Source of the DNA: Pantoea sp. RIT-PI-b
Lineage (GTDB): Bacteria > Pseudomonadota > Gammaproteobacteria > Enterobacterales > Enterobacteriaceae
Length of the DNA: 64,000 nt
Assembly (NCBI RefSeq): GCF_001187905.1
Contig: NZ_LGIS01000012.1
Location: forward strand, 248,001-312,000
Reading direction: 5' to 3'
Shown: positions 33,215-42,221 of the stretch, in pieces
Position numbering within the stretch: the stretch's first letter is position 1
Layout: each line of letters begins with the position of its first letter
Position numbers and translations under genes: made by a program
Notes under the pieces: generated by a model
Told to the model about the DNA's origin: nothing
Seen by the model: the letters and a program-made list of their open reading frames with translations, nothing else
The model's database searches: none

Positions 33215-33793
33215 ATGAGCGTTTCTCTTTCTAAAGGCGGTAACGTTTCGCTAAGCAAAGCGGCACCAACCATGAAAAACGTCCTCGTTGGCCTTGGCTG
33301 GGATGCACGTTCCACCGATGGTCAGGACTTTGACCTTGATGCGTCAGCGTTCTTGCTGTCCGCCAGCGGCAAAGTGCGCGGCGATGCTGACTTCATTTTC
33401 TATAACAATCTGGTCTCTTCTGACGGTTCCGTTTCGCACACCGGTGACAACCGTACCGGTGAAGGCGATGGCGATGATGAATCACTGAAAATCAAACTGG
33501 ACCTGATTCCCACTGACGTCGACAAAATTGTATTTGTGGTCACCATCCACGATGCACAGACCCGTCGTCAGAGCTTTGGCCAGGTTTCAGGCGCGTTTAT
33601 CCGCCTGGTTAACGATGACGACCGCAGTGAAGTGGCGCGTTACGATTTGACCGAAGATGCGTCAACCGAAACCGCTATGCTGTTTGGCGAGCTGTACCGT
33701 AACGGTGCCGAGTGGAAATTCCGCGCGGTTGGCCAGGGTTATGCCGGTGGTTTGGCCTCGGTATGTGCTCAGTACGGTATCAACGCGTCTTAA
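33215..33793 (+). CDS. terD: Tellurium resistance protein TerD
   Basis: 192 residues, the canonical calcium-binding Ter[41 protein letters not shown] and [17 protein letters not shown]. It is very similar to TerE encoded 69 nt downstream, a clear tandem duplication. It is cytosolic or loosely membrane-associated, as is usual for the family. A hairpin without a T-run follows the gene. Confidence 0.96.
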   Translation: MSVSLSKGGNVSLSKAAPTMKNVLVGLGWDARSTDGQDFDLDASAFLLSASGKVRGDADFIFYNNLVSSDGSVSHTGDNRTGEGDGDDESLKIKLDLIPTDVDKIVFVVTIHDAQTRRQSFGQVSGAFIRLVNDDDRSEVARYDLTEDASTETAMLFGELYRNGAEWKFRAVGQGYAGGLASVCAQYGINAS

Positions 33794-33812
33794 TCGCTGA
33801 CTTAACTCTCAC

Positions 33813-33831
33813 GGGCAGCCGCGCGCTGCCC
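33813..33831 (+). other. Hairpin between terD and terE
   Basis: GGGCAGC and GCTGCCC form a 7-bp stem with a 5-nt loop. There is no T-run, so it is more likely an mRNA-stability or processing element than a terminator. Confidence 0.5.
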
Positions 33832-33862
33832 GCATCATCCAATTAAAAGCAGGAGCTTTAAA

Positions 33863-34438
33863 ATGGCAGTTTCTCTGGTAAAAGGCGGTAACGTTTCCCT
33901 GACTAAAGAAGCACCAACCATGAATGTTGCCATGGCGGGTCTGGGTTGGGATGCACGTGTAACCGATGGTCAGGACTTTGACCTTGATGCTTCAGTGTTT
34001 ATGGTTGGCGACGACGGTAAAGTGCTGAGCGACAGCGGCTTTATCTTCTTCAACAATAAGCTGAGCGCTTGTGGTTCCGTTGAGCATCAGGGCGATAACC
34101 GCACCGGTGCCGGCGATGGCGATGACGAGCAGGTTAAAATTACCCTGTCTCAAGTGCCGGCTGATGTGAAGAAGCTAGTGTTTGCGGTCACCATTTATGA
34201 TGCAGAAGCGCGTAAGCAGAACTTCGGCATGGTGAGCAACAGCTTTATGCGTATCTTCAACAATGATAACGGCGCCGAAATCGCCCGTTTTGACCTGTCT
34301 GAAGATGCTTCGACCGAAACCGCGATGGTGTTTGGCGAGCTGTATCGCAACGGCACTGAATGGAAATTCAAAGCCGTTGGTCAAGGCTTCGCAGGCGGCC
34401 TGGCTGCACTGGCTTCGCAGCACGGCGTGAGCGTCTGA
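33863..34438 (+). CDS. terE: Tellurium resistance protein TerE
   Basis: 191 residues, TerD family, closest to terD in the same operon: [40 protein letters not shown] and [15 protein letters not shown]. It has the same calcium-binding acidic loop. AGGAG lies upstream of ATG 33863. A strong terminator follows, so terZABCDE ends here and terF may be transcribed partly separately. Confidence 0.96.
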   Translation: MAVSLVKGGNVSLTKEAPTMNVAMAGLGWDARVTDGQDFDLDASVFMVGDDGKVLSDSGFIFFNNKLSACGSVEHQGDNRTGAGDGDDEQVKITLSQVPADVKKLVFAVTIYDAEARKQNFGMVSNSFMRIFNNDNGAEIARFDLSEDASTETAMVFGELYRNGTEWKFKAVGQGFAGGLAALASQHGVSV

Positions 34439-34455
34439 TTTAAAATAGTGTTTTT

Positions 34456-34483
34456 AAAGCCCCGGCTGGTCCGGGGCTTTTTA
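34456..34483 (+). terminator. Strong intrinsic terminator after terE
   Basis: AAAGCCCCGG and CCGGGGCTTT form a 10-bp stem with a 5-nt loop and run into T residues. It separates terE from terF. Confidence 0.85.
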
Positions 34484-34521
34484 CTATCTAAAGGACGCAT
34501 CCTTAACAGGAGGTTAAAAGT

Positions 34522-35763
34522 ATGATGTTACAACCGGGCCAGAATCTCCCGCTGCAAAGCATGCAGCTGACGCTTCGCCTGCACTATGCCGCCACATCCA
34601 CCTTCAGCGGTGATGTGGATTGCAGCGTTTTCCTGCTTAATGCCAACGGCAAAGTGCGGGGTGATGACGACTTCATCTTCTTCAATCAGCCCGCCACAGC
34701 CAATCGCAGCGTGGTGATGCAAAACACGCCGCAGGGCAGCAGCCTCACGTTGGATCTGAATAAAATCGCTGCAGACGTAAGCAAGATTGCCATCACCTTA
34801 GTGATTGACGGCAATGAGACGCTGACCGCGCTCAACACGTTGACTCTGACAGCAGAGAATATTGCTCACTTCAGCCCGGAAACGCAGGGGCGCAGCGAGA
34901 AAGCGCTGATCCTGGCAGAAGTTTATCGTCACAACGGCGGCTGGAAACTGCGAGCATTAGGGCAGGGATTCAACGGTGGACTTGAACCTCTGGCACGCAA
35001 TTATGGCGTCGATATCGCGCAACCCACGGCGCAACCCGCCGCGCCAACGGTGGTTAGCCTGGAGAAAAAACTGCAGGAGAAAGCGCCGCGGTTAGTGAGC
35101 CTGGCAAAAAATGCCACCGTTAGCCTGAGCAAATATCAGCTGCAGACGGTAAAAGCGAGAGTGGCGTTTGTGCTGGATGCTTCAGGATCGATGAAAGGGC
35201 AGTTTAGTAAGGGCAACGTGCAGGCGGTACTGGATCGCATTGCAGTGCTGGCGGCGCAGTTTGATGATGACGGTTCGATGGATGTCTGGGGCTTTGGTCA
35301 GCAACACGCAAAATATCCCGATGTCACGCTGGACAATCTTGATGGCTATATCGCTATGATTCAGCGTGGTGGCAAGCAGTCAGCGTGGGAGATTTTACCC
35401 GGACTGGGCGGCACCAATAACGAGCCGCCGGTAATGGAAGAGTTGATTGATACCTTCCGCCACAGTGACTTACCGGTATACGTAGTGTTTATTACCGATG
35501 GCGGCATCAGCAAAACGCGCGCCATTAAAGAGGCGATTCGCCGCTCGGCAAACTATCCGATCTTCTGGAAGTTCGTCGGGCTTGGCGGCAGTAACTACGG
35601 TATTCTGCAGGATCTGGATAACTTCAACGATCGCCGCATCGACAACACCCATTTCTTTGCCATCGATAACTTCGCCAGTCTGGCTGAGGATCGTTTGTAT
35701 GATTTGCTGTTGGAGGAGTTTAAACCCTGGCTGGATGCGGCAAAGGCTGACCGGATTTACTGA
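34522..35763 (+). CDS. terF: TerF: TerD-like domain fused to a von Willebrand A domain
   Basis: 413 residues. The N-terminal domain (about 1-165) is a TerD-type fold with a weaker acidic loop. A linker (about 166-208) carries [10 protein letters not shown] and [13 protein letters not shown] repeats like TerD N-termini. A vWA domain follows with an intact MIDAS motif (DASGS, Asp219/Ser221/Ser223) and [17 protein letters not shown] at 34508-34513 supports ATG 34522. vWA proteins bind partners through a metal ion, so TerF may recruit factors to the ter complex. It is convergent with the HAD gene that follows. Confidence 0.92.
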   Translation: MMLQPGQNLPLQSMQLTLRLHYAATSTFSGDVDCSVFLLNANGKVRGDDDFIFFNQPATANRSVVMQNTPQGSSLTLDLNKIAADVSKIAITLVIDGNETLTALNTLTLTAENIAHFSPETQGRSEKALILAEVYRHNGGWKLRALGQGFNGGLEPLARNYGVDIAQPTAQPAAPTVVSLEKKLQEKAPRLVSLAKNATVSLSKYQLQTVKARVAFVLDASGSMKGQFSKGNVQAVLDRIAVLAAQFDDDGSMDVWGFGQQHAKYPDVTLDNLDGYIAMIQRGGKQSAWEILPGLGGTNNEPPVMEELIDTFRHSDLPVYVVFITDGGISKTRAIKEAIRRSANYPIFWKFVGLGGSNYGILQDLDNFNDRRIDNTHFFAIDNFASLAEDRLYDLLLEEFKPWLDAAKADRIY

Positions 35764-35781
35764 TCAGCCTGTATAGCGCTG

Positions 35782-36462
35782 CTAAGGATCAAGACGCAAC
35801 ATGCGCAGTTTTTCCATCGGCACGCGGCGTTTTTTCCACGTTGGATGGAAATGACGCCAGTGCGGGTCCTGCGCGGCGGCCAGTAATTCAAAATCACCGC
35901 GCGTATCGCCCCAGGCGCGCAGGTGATAGTTATGCAGCGGACCGTAGACGCTTTCCAGTCGCTTGACCTTTTGCCCGCAGCGGCAGTTGTGACCGGTAAT
36001 CTTGCCAGTGAGAATGCCGTCCACCACCTCTAATTGGGTGCCGATCAGATTGATGCCCAAACGCTCAGCAAACGGCTCTAACACCATCGCAGGCGAGGCG
36101 GAACAGATGGTCACTTGCGCGCTGGAGTTCACCTCAGCAGCCACCGCCAACAGGCCTGCCGGGCGCATCAACTTGTTCCAGTTTGCCGCGCAGAATAGCT
36201 GCGCCTGCTGACGAATCCACTTCTCCTCGACGCCGGTCAAAAAGGTTTTAATCAGCACTTCTTTCAGCTCATCACGCGTCAGCTTTTTCCGCATGCAGTG
36301 CAGCGTGGGCAGCGCTAGCCTGGCAATTTTGCGCGCAAAAGCGCGTTTGCCAAAACTGAAGCGCAGAAACGGGATGAAGCTATCGTGAATGGTCAACGTG
36401 CCGTCAAAATCAAACACTGACAGCACCTGATTTTCACGCGCTAAGGAGGATTCCATGGACAT
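35782..36462 (-). CDS. HAD-IB family phosphatase
   Basis: About 226 residues from ATG 36462 (MSMESSLARE), with AGAGAA upstream; the longer frame to 36531 has no such site. HAD motif I is FDFDGTLTIHDSF, the SerB/CicA-like motif II is TICSASPAMV, and the motif III-IV region is GQKVKRLESVYG and AWGDTRGDFELL. HAD-IB enzymes remove phosphate from small molecules such as phosphoserine or lipid phosphates; the substrate is not evident. It is convergent with terF, 18 nt apart, and probably not part of the ter system. Confidence 0.83.
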   Translation of the reverse strand: MSMESSLARENQVLSVFDFDGTLTIHDSFIPFLRFSFGKRAFARKIARLALPTLHCMRKKLTRDELKEVLIKTFLTGVEEKWIRQQAQLFCAANWNKLMRPAGLLAVAAEVNSSAQVTICSASPAMVLEPFAERLGINLIGTQLEVVDGILTGKITGHNCRCGQKVKRLESVYGPLHNYHLRAWGDTRGDFELLAAAQDPHWRHFHPTWKKRRVPMEKLRMLRLDP

Positions 36463-36540
36463 GTTGTTCTCTTTTCGTGCAAGCCGTAATGAATGCAACG
36501 ATGATAGCAAATGGTGAGACGATATTCTCATGCAGGATTG

Positions 36541-36563
36541 CGGCTACCGATAAACGGTAGCCG
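36541..36563 (-). terminator. Hairpin between the AI-2E exporter gene and the HAD gene
   Basis: CGGCTACCG and CGGTAGCCG form a 9-bp stem with a 5-nt loop just beyond the stop of the leftward exporter gene. The T-run is poor, so the call is moderate. Confidence 0.5.
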
Positions 36564-36573
36564 TTTGAAATGT

Positions 36574-37698
36574 TTACTCCTGAATCTTTCCCTCTTCCTC
36601 GCGGGTTTTACCTTCCTCAATAAACTCTTCGTCGATCTCTTCTGAGTTCTCACGGTTATCGCGGCCGGAGAGCAGATTCCAGCAGGCAATAAACAGCGCG
36701 GCAATGAGCGGTCCAATCACAAAACCGTTGATGCCGTACACTTCCATACCGCCCAGCGTTGAGATCAAAATCAGATAGTCAGGCATTTTGGTGTCTTTAC
36801 CCACCAGCAGCGGACGCAGGATGTTATCCACCAGCCCCACCACCACCACGAAGAAACCAATCAGGAACAGGGCTTTCCAGATGGCGCTGGTGGCGAAGAA
36901 GAAGATGGTCGCTGGCACCCAAACAATCGCCGAGCCCACCGCTGGAATCAGCGACAGGAACGCCATCAAGGTGCCCCATAACAAGCTGCCATCAATGCCG
37001 GTGATCCAGAAGGCGATGCCGCCAAGCACCCCTTGCACCACTGCAACCACCACCGTGCCTTTTACTGTGGCACGCGATACCGCCGCAAACTTCATCATCA
37101 AATGATGTTTAACGTAGGTTGAAAGCGGCAGCGCTTCCAGCATCAGATTTACCAGCCAGGCACCGTCTTTCAACAGGAAGAACAGCAGGTAAAGCATTAC
37201 GCCAAAACCAACGGTAAAGGTGAAGGTGCCTTTCCCGATCAGGAACACGCTGCCGGCCATGTACTGACCGCCTTTCAGCGCAAAGCCAGAAAGCTTTTGC
37301 TGAATCTCTTGTGCGTTGTTCAGGTTGTTTTCGGCGAGATAATTGCGCGCCCAGGAAGGCAGATGCTGCAGCAAATCAGCAAACACCGCCGGGAACTGTG
37401 CGGAGTTGTTTTGCAGCTTGGTGTACACCGTGTTGACTTCAACCACCATCGAAGAGGTGATCAGCGCCAGCGGGGTGAATACAATCAGGCAGATAATCAA
37501 TAACGTCGCAAACGACGCCAGGCCATTACGATCGCCCATTTTGCGGCGCAGCAGCGACTTTAAGGGATGGAAGATCACCGCCAGAATCGCGGCCCAGAAA
37601 ATGGCAGAGAAATAAGGTGTCAGCACATCAAAAAAGGCGAAGGTAACGATCGCCAAAATAACGATAAAAAAGCCTAAATTAAGTCCTTTAATACGCAT
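36574..37698 (-). CDS. AI-2E family transporter (PerM/YdiK type)
   Basis: 374 residues with about eight membrane helices and the family block TVVVAVVQGVLGGIAFWITG...LWGTLMAFLSLIPAVGSAIVW, then GLVDNILRPLLVGK and YGINGFVIGPLI. The C-terminal tail is highly charged (EEIDEEFIEEGKTREEEG). The family includes the autoinducer-2 exporter TqsA and sodium/proton antiporters, so the cargo cannot be inferred. It is a single gene with a spaced promoter region to the right. Confidence 0.88.
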   Translation of the reverse strand: MRIKGLNLGFFIVILAIVTFAFFDVLTPYFSAIFWAAILAVIFHPLKSLLRRKMGDRNGLASFATLLIICLIVFTPLALITSSMVVEVNTVYTKLQNNSAQFPAVFADLLQHLPSWARNYLAENNLNNAQEIQQKLSGFALKGGQYMAGSVFLIGKGTFTFTVGFGVMLYLLFFLLKDGAWLVNLMLEALPLSTYVKHHLMMKFAAVSRATVKGTVVVAVVQGVLGGIAFWITGIDGSLLWGTLMAFLSLIPAVGSAIVWVPATIFFFATSAIWKALFLIGFFVVVVGLVDNILRPLLVGKDTKMPDYLILISTLGGMEVYGINGFVIGPLIAALFIACWNLLSGRDNRENSEEIDEEFIEEGKTREEEGKIQE

Positions 37699-37979
37699 TA
37701 CATAGTCTCGTCAGTAGATATCGCGACTGAACTATAGAACGCCTGACGGGGATTGTAATGTTTTTAGCAAAGATGGTTCGCTTATAGCCGTCATCAATCA
37801 ATCTGTAGGTGTGTGAGTTCGCAAGTCAAACGCTCGCGATTCATACACTTGCCGTCTTTTTCCCTTGCATGGCCTCAAACACACTCTGTCCCAATTTGTC
37901 CGCTTGATGTCTGTTCATTGGCTGGTGCAGCGTCACGATTACGGTAATGATGGTGGCTGGAAATTTCAGGAGGAAAATC

Positions 37980-38219
37980 ATGCTGGAACTACGTCCCAAC
38001 TGCGAATGCTGCGACAAAGATTTGCCGCCGGAGTCGCCCGATGCGCGCATTTGCTCATTCGAATGCACCTTCTGTGTCACTTGTGCGGAAGGCTCGCTGG
38101 CGCAGCGCTGTCCGAACTGCAGCGGTGAACTGGTGCGACGACCCATTCGACCGGTGGCGGCGTTAGCGCGTCATCCCGCATCAACCACGCGACATTTATC
38201 CGCCTCCGCCACACGTTGA
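37980..38219 (+). CDS. DUF1272 small zinc-binding-type protein
   Basis: 79 residues from ATG 37980, preceded by an ideal AGGAGG. Four CxxC-like pairs are seen (CECC, CSFECTFCVTC, CPNC), characteristic of DUF1272, and the end is the family-typical LVRRPIRPVAALARHPAST. It probably binds zinc; the function is unknown. The 3' end overlaps the convergent DUF523 gene by 49 nt, so both transcripts share complementary ends. Confidence 0.85.
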   Translation: MLELRPNCECCDKDLPPESPDARICSFECTFCVTCAEGSLAQRCPNCSGELVRRPIRPVAALARHPASTTRHLSASATR

Positions 38220-38683
38220 ATCAACGCGATCAGCTGTGATTCGGCAAACACTTCGATGCCGTGCTGCAGGAGCAATGCGGCAGCAACGCCTCGACCGGAT
38301 TGCCGTTGGCCGCTAAAACTGCCGTTATAAACCTGCTGACTGCCGCAGGTTGGGCTGCCATCGGTGAGCAGAGCAAAACGGCAGTGTGCCTCTTGCGCCG
38401 CGCGCAGCGCTAACCACGCGGCTAATACGTAATGCTGCGTGACATCCCGGCCATCGGATTCAATGATGCGCGCCGCGCCGGTAAGCACCTGTTCCGCGCT
38501 GCCACCGGCAATTTCGGCCGGTAAACGTGGCGTGTGTAAACCGGCCGCCAACTCCGGACAGTGAATTACCAGCCGCTGTTCGCTGCGCCAGCGCGCTAAC
38601 GTTGCTGATACCAGCGCTTTATCGCTGGCGTTATAGCGCACTGCATACCCCATAAGACAGGCGCTAACTAATATTTTTTCCAT
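38171..38683 (-). CDS. DUF523 protein
   Basis: About 170 residues from ATG 38683 (MEKILVSACLMG). DUF523 features: the N-terminal VSACLMGYAVRYNA with its cysteine, CPELAAGLHTPRLPAEI, and TDGSPTCGSQQVYNGSFSG with conserved cysteine and serine. DUF523 proteins are widespread and poorly characterised, and the conserved cysteines suggest a redox or metal-site role (inference). It is convergent and overlapping with the DUF1272 gene. Confidence 0.85.
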   Translation of the reverse strand: MEKILVSACLMGYAVRYNASDKALVSATLARWRSEQRLVIHCPELAAGLHTPRLPAEIAGGSAEQVLTGAARIIESDGRDVTQHYVLAAWLALRAAQEAHCRFALLTDGSPTCGSQQVYNGSFSGQRQSGRGVAAALLLQHGIEVFAESQLIALIQRVAEADKCRVVDAG

Positions 38684-39116
38684 GTAAACGTTTTCCTTAA
38701 ATAACGGCGCTGGCAAAACCGTGGTATTAAAGCGTTACGTAACAAACGTAATATTGAGCGCAGTATTAATCACTGTCATGTATTAATGGGGCGCGCAGGT
38801 GATGTTATCGTATTAATAGCGGGGGGAATGGTGAATAACGCTGAACTCTGATCGGTAAATCAACGTTTTTAACATGCGTATTTTGTTTATTTTATTGATA
38901 ATTATGATTTTTACTGATTGGGGTGATGGTTTCTGTGTCATCTTTATAGCCCGATTTTTTATCTGCGTTGCGTTCTGGTCAGAGCACAGACCTTATTTAT
39001 ATTGAAACAACGTTGCGAAAAATTTTATTTTTTCCTGACGATTAATTTTTGCGTATTTTTCTGAAAAACAGCGCTTTTCCAAAGAAATTTTCACATTTAA
39101 ATGGTATTGTTTATCG

Positions 39117-39240
39117 GCAATGCTAGTGATGTGGTGTTGTGTGCTTCAGTTTTACCCTCAACGTTGTAGGGTTTACCCTCTTGATGTTATTTATGGAAAT
39201 TGAATTATCCTCCCGATCCTGGCGATCGGGTTTTTCTTTT
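39117..39240 (+). ncRNA. Candidate small RNA or leader transcript
   Basis: An intrinsic terminator is clear: CCCGATC at 39212-39218, loop CTGGC, GATCGGG at 39224-39230, then TTTTTCTTTT. No rightward gene precedes it. An extended -10-like TGGTATTGT at 39102-39110 would start a transcript of about 125 nt. Inside are a 5-bp hairpin (ACCCT 39154-39158 with AGGGT 39168-39172) and a direct repeat TTTACCCTC (39151-39159 and 39172-39180). It does not match any small RNA that I know. The 5' end is a guess; the terminator is firm. Confidence 0.4.
39212..39240 (+). terminator. Orphan intrinsic terminator upstream of the rcnB-like gene
   Basis: A 7-bp GC-rich stem (CCCGATC/GATCGGG) with a 5-nt loop and a ten-base T-rich tail, 210 bases before the next start codon. 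Confidence 0.8.
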
Positions 39241-39449
39241 ATTTCCTGGCCTGCCACCAATAAACGCTGTCACGTGCCTTCGATCCCGTTAATGTCAGAA
39301 AATACACAATCGTTAAGAAAGTGATAATTTGGCGTAATTTCCTGTAAGTATCGGGTTTTTAAGAGTTTTGGAAATGCTTTTCTGTCTCCATTTAATCAAT
39401 AGTAATGCTCAACGGCAGCGCAACCGCCGTTATCATTGGAGGCAACACC

Positions 39450-39941
39450 ATGAAAAAAACAACGCTCACTCTTATTGCGTCACTTATTGCATGCAGCACA
39501 CTGTTTTCAAGCACCTCGTGGGCGGATGGCCCGGGGGATCAGCGCTGGCAGTCGCACGGCGGCGATCAGCATCAGGATCATGGACGCGGCCCGGATCATG
39601 GCAGTGACCGTGGACCGGATCGCGGCAATAATCACGACCGCGGCGACCGTCACGATCGCGGACCTGGCCCGGATCGTCACGACCGTTATGCCGACCACCG
39701 TATGCCGGAAGGTCATCACGGCGGCGATCGTTTCGCCTGGGGCGGCCATGATTTCCGCCGCGGCTATCCGGCACCGCCGGAGTTTCGTGGCCCGCACTAT
39801 CGCGTAGATGACTGGCGCGATCGCGGTTTATATGAACCACCACGTGGTGAGCATTGGGCCAACATTGACGGTAATTATGTGCTGGTGGCCGCAGCAACCG
39901 GTATCGTCACGGCGATTCTGCTCAACGGCGGCTTTAACTAA
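39450..39941 (+). CDS. RcnB-like periplasmic protein with His/Asp/Arg-rich repeats
   Basis: 163 residues from ATG 39450, with GGAGG upstream. The signal peptide ends near TSWADG (about residue 26). Residues 30-90 are a low-complexity stretch of short RGPD, HDRG and DRHD repeats very rich in His, Asp, Arg and Gly. The C-terminal part matches RcnB/YohN: RGPHYRVDDWRDRGLYEPPRGEHWANIDGNYVLVAAATGIVTAILL. RcnB helps nickel/cobalt export in E. coli; the His/Asp repeats could bind metal, but the role here is inference. A strong terminator follows. Confidence 0.85.
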   Translation: MKKTTLTLIASLIACSTLFSSTSWADGPGDQRWQSHGGDQHQDHGRGPDHGSDRGPDRGNNHDRGDRHDRGPGPDRHDRYADHRMPEGHHGGDRFAWGGHDFRRGYPAPPEFRGPHYRVDDWRDRGLYEPPRGEHWANIDGNYVLVAAATGIVTAILLNGGFN

Positions 39942-39949
39942 TTTCCCCT

Positions 39950-39980
39950 CACGGATGGCAGCGGCCATCCGTGTTTCTCT
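39950..39980 (+). terminator. Intrinsic terminator after the rcnB-like gene
   Basis: CACGGATGGC and GCCATCCGTG form a 10-bp stem with a 4-nt loop, followed by TTTCTCT. Confidence 0.8.
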
Positions 39981-40050
39981 CCGCTTTATCCGCTCACCAG
40001 GTTATCCTCTCTACGACCCGTTTTTCCTTTCAATACGTTAAGGAGTGATG

Positions 40051-40884
40051 ATGACCGTGGTAAAAATGGTGGCGGTGGATAAAGACGGCACCTTCCTCGA
40101 CGACAAAAAACAGTTCAATCGCGCGCGTTTTCACGCCTGCTATCAGCAAATGAAACAGCGTGGCATCAAATTTGTGGTAGCCAGCGGTAACCAATATTAC
40201 CAACTCAAATCCTTCTTCCCCGATATCGCCAGCGAAATTGCCTTCGTGGCGGAAAATGGCGCATGGATTATTGATCGCGATGAAGAGTTGTTCTGTGGTT
40301 CGTTCTCTCGCCAGGACATTGATGCGGTGCTGGATACGTTACACAACGGCAATTATCCCGAGTTGCGCTACATTCTGTGCGGACGCGAAAGTGCCTACTA
40401 CTTCGAAGGCCTCGATGAAAAATGGCTGGTGAAGATGCGTCACTATTGCCATCGCCTGAAGGCTATCCGCAGCCTGGATGAGGTGGCAGACGATAAGCTG
40501 TTTAAGTTCGCGCTCAATCTGTCGGATGATTATGTTGAACCGCTGATGGCGGACATCGAACGGCTGCATCACGGCGCCGCAGCGGCAACCTCCAGCGGTC
40601 ACGGTTCAGTGGATTTGATTGTGCCGGGCAACCATAAAGGTCACGGCCTCGACCTGCTGGGCCAACGCTGGGGCATCGATCGCAGTGAAATTCTGGTGTT
40701 TGGCGACGGCGGAAACGATCTCGAAATGCTGCAGCAGTCCGGCTTTAGTTTTGCCATGGCCAACGCGCCGCAAAAGGTGAAAGACGCCGCGCGCTTTGCA
40801 GCGCCCAGCAACAATGAAGAGGGCGTGTTACAGGTGATTGAGCAGATGCTGGCCGGTAAACCGCCGTTTAATATCTCAGCGTAG
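40051..40884 (+). CDS. ybiV: HAD (Cof-type) sugar phosphatase, YbiV-like
   Basis: About 277 residues. The IIB HAD motifs are DKDGTFLDD near the N-terminus, VASGNQYYQLKSFFP, the lysine in GNHKGHGL, and VFGDGGNDLEML. The sequence follows E. coli YbiV (SupH) closely through the FVAENGAWI region. YbiV dephosphorylates small sugar phosphates in the cytosol. ATG 40051 is 5 nt from AGGAG and preferred over ATG 40048. It is a single gene ending in a hairpin. Confidence 0.87.
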   Translation: MTVVKMVAVDKDGTFLDDKKQFNRARFHACYQQMKQRGIKFVVASGNQYYQLKSFFPDIASEIAFVAENGAWIIDRDEELFCGSFSRQDIDAVLDTLHNGNYPELRYILCGRESAYYFEGLDEKWLVKMRHYCHRLKAIRSLDEVADDKLFKFALNLSDDYVEPLMADIERLHHGAAAATSSGHGSVDLIVPGNHKGHGLDLLGQRWGIDRSEILVFGDGGNDLEMLQQSGFSFAMANAPQKVKDAARFAAPSNNEEGVLQVIEQMLAGKPPFNISA

Positions 40885-40897
40885 CGTCTTATCGCGC

Positions 40898-40921
40898 AGC
40901 GGGCGGCTTAGGCTGCCCGCT
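40898..40921. terminator. Hairpin between convergent ybiV and Fe-ADH genes
   Basis: AGCGGGC and GCCCGCT form a 7-bp stem with a 10-nt loop between the two convergent genes. There is no clear T-run on either side. Confidence 0.5.
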
Positions 40922-40926
40922 CACAC

Positions 40927-42072
40927 TTAAACGATGCGCCAGGCGGCGGTGATCATCTCGGTTAACGTTGGTGCATCGTAGCTAACCCAACCGTTTTTGC
41001 TGTTGGCGCGTGCGACAATCCAGTCAACGTCGGTGGCTGACAGCGTGGGACCGTCCAGCCAGAAGGGCACAATGGCGTGCTGCTGGATCCACGCTTTCAG
41101 CGCTAAGGCTGGCGGGGCGGGATCGTCCGGCAGCAGCTGTTGACCCAGTTGCGCCATCAAACGTTGCTGCTCGGCATGTTCGGTTTCTGCCAGCACATCG
41201 AGGAACGGGAACAGCAAACGGCCACACACTTCACCGTGATGGAACGGTTTGATAGCCCCCAACTCGCCGGCAATTCCGTGGATCACGCCTAATCCGGCGC
41301 TGCTTAGACATACGCCGCCTAACCAGGATGCCATCATCATCGCTTCGCGCGCGGCATCACCACGCCCATCTTCACGATTTAAATCCGGCCACGCTTTGAA
41401 GAACAGCTGCAGACCGTTGAGCGCGGTTTGCTGAGTGAACAGGTTGCCTTTGCGCGACAGGTAAGCTTCGAATAAGTGGGTGAAGGCATCGATCGCGCAG
41501 GTTGCCAGCACGCTGTCCGGCGCGCCTTTCAGCAGGTCGGGATCGAGAATCGCCACCTGCGGCACAAATACCGGATGGCGCAGTGAAGCTTTGACCTGAA
41601 TGTGTTGCTGATCGGTCACCACCGCGTTTTGCGTGGCTTCGCTACCGGTGCCTGCCGTGGTGGGGATGGCGATCAGCGGCAGGGTCACGGCTTGTACCGG
41701 CGTATCGCCCACTTTCTCCAGATAGCGGGCGGTGCTGAGTGGATGCTGCATCATGGCGCTGAAAGCTTTAGCGGCATCCAGTACGCTGCCGCCGCCAATC
41801 GCCACCACACGATCAACATGGCCGCGCCAGCGCCGCACCCAGCCATCGATCTCATCCGGCGAAGCTTCATGGCTGACGATCTCATAACCGATGATCTGAT
41901 CGTTGAGCGCGGTACCTAAACGCGCCCAGGCAGGACCATTCAGAAATGAGCGGCCACAAAACAGTAGCGTCGGCTGGGTATTGGCCGCCAGCAGCGGAAT
42001 TAACTGGTCAATACTGCCGCGACCAAACAGGGTTTGTTGATTACTGTACAACTCGATCAGATTCTCACTCAC
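40927..42072 (-). CDS. Iron-containing alcohol dehydrogenase family protein
   Basis: About 381 residues when started at GTG 42072 (MSENLIELYSN); AAGGA lies 8 nt before it, and the open frame to 42237 would give a non-homologous extension and run across the operators. Motifs: NAD-binding VVAIGGGSVLDAAKAF, IPTTAGTGSEAT, and metal ligands in CAIDAFTHLFEAYLS and GVIHGIAGELGAIKPFHHGEVCG. It oxidises an alcohol or hydroxy acid, or reduces a carbonyl, with NAD(P). It is divergent from gntT and shares the GntR-type operators, suggesting sugar-acid metabolism. Confidence 0.85.
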   Translation of the reverse strand: MSENLIELYSNQQTLFGRGSIDQLIPLLAANTQPTLLFCGRSFLNGPAWARLGTALNDQIIGYEIVSHEASPDEIDGWVRRWRGHVDRVVAIGGGSVLDAAKAFSAMMQHPLSTARYLEKVGDTPVQAVTLPLIAIPTTAGTGSEATQNAVVTDQQHIQVKASLRHPVFVPQVAILDPDLLKGAPDSVLATCAIDAFTHLFEAYLSRKGNLFTQQTALNGLQLFFKAWPDLNREDGRGDAAREAMMMASWLGGVCLSSAGLGVIHGIAGELGAIKPFHHGEVCGRLLFPFLDVLAETEHAEQQRLMAQLGQQLLPDDPAPPALALKAWIQQHAIVPFWLDGPTLSATDVDWIVARANSKNGWVSYDAPTLTEMITAAWRIV

Positions 42073-42221
42073 CTGCACATCCTTCTTGTTTGGCGTAAAG
42101 ACCTTAGTGTAACCAAAAGCCGTGACACTCCAGCTGCAAACATTCTGATAACCCGCAGGCAAAAAGTTGATCACCTTCGCAAAACAGAAATTCCGCCGCT
42201 GCGCCAGGTGCTTTATGCCTA

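Larger units (their letters stand above)
38684..39449. other. Long AT-rich intergenic region with a terminated candidate transcript
   Basis: About 765 bases without a supported protein gene, between divergent DUF523 and rcnB-like genes. The left 400 bases show only AT-rich DNA. The right half contains a strong intrinsic terminator (39212-39240) not preceded by any coding sequence on that strand, treated below as a possible small RNA. The promoter of the rcnB-like gene must lie between 39241 and 39449. Confidence 0.6.

Noticed and set aside
39529..39720. CRISPR-like short repeats
   Set aside because: The repeats are in-frame codons of the His/Asp/Arg-rich segment of the rcnB-like gene, not spaced identical repeats.
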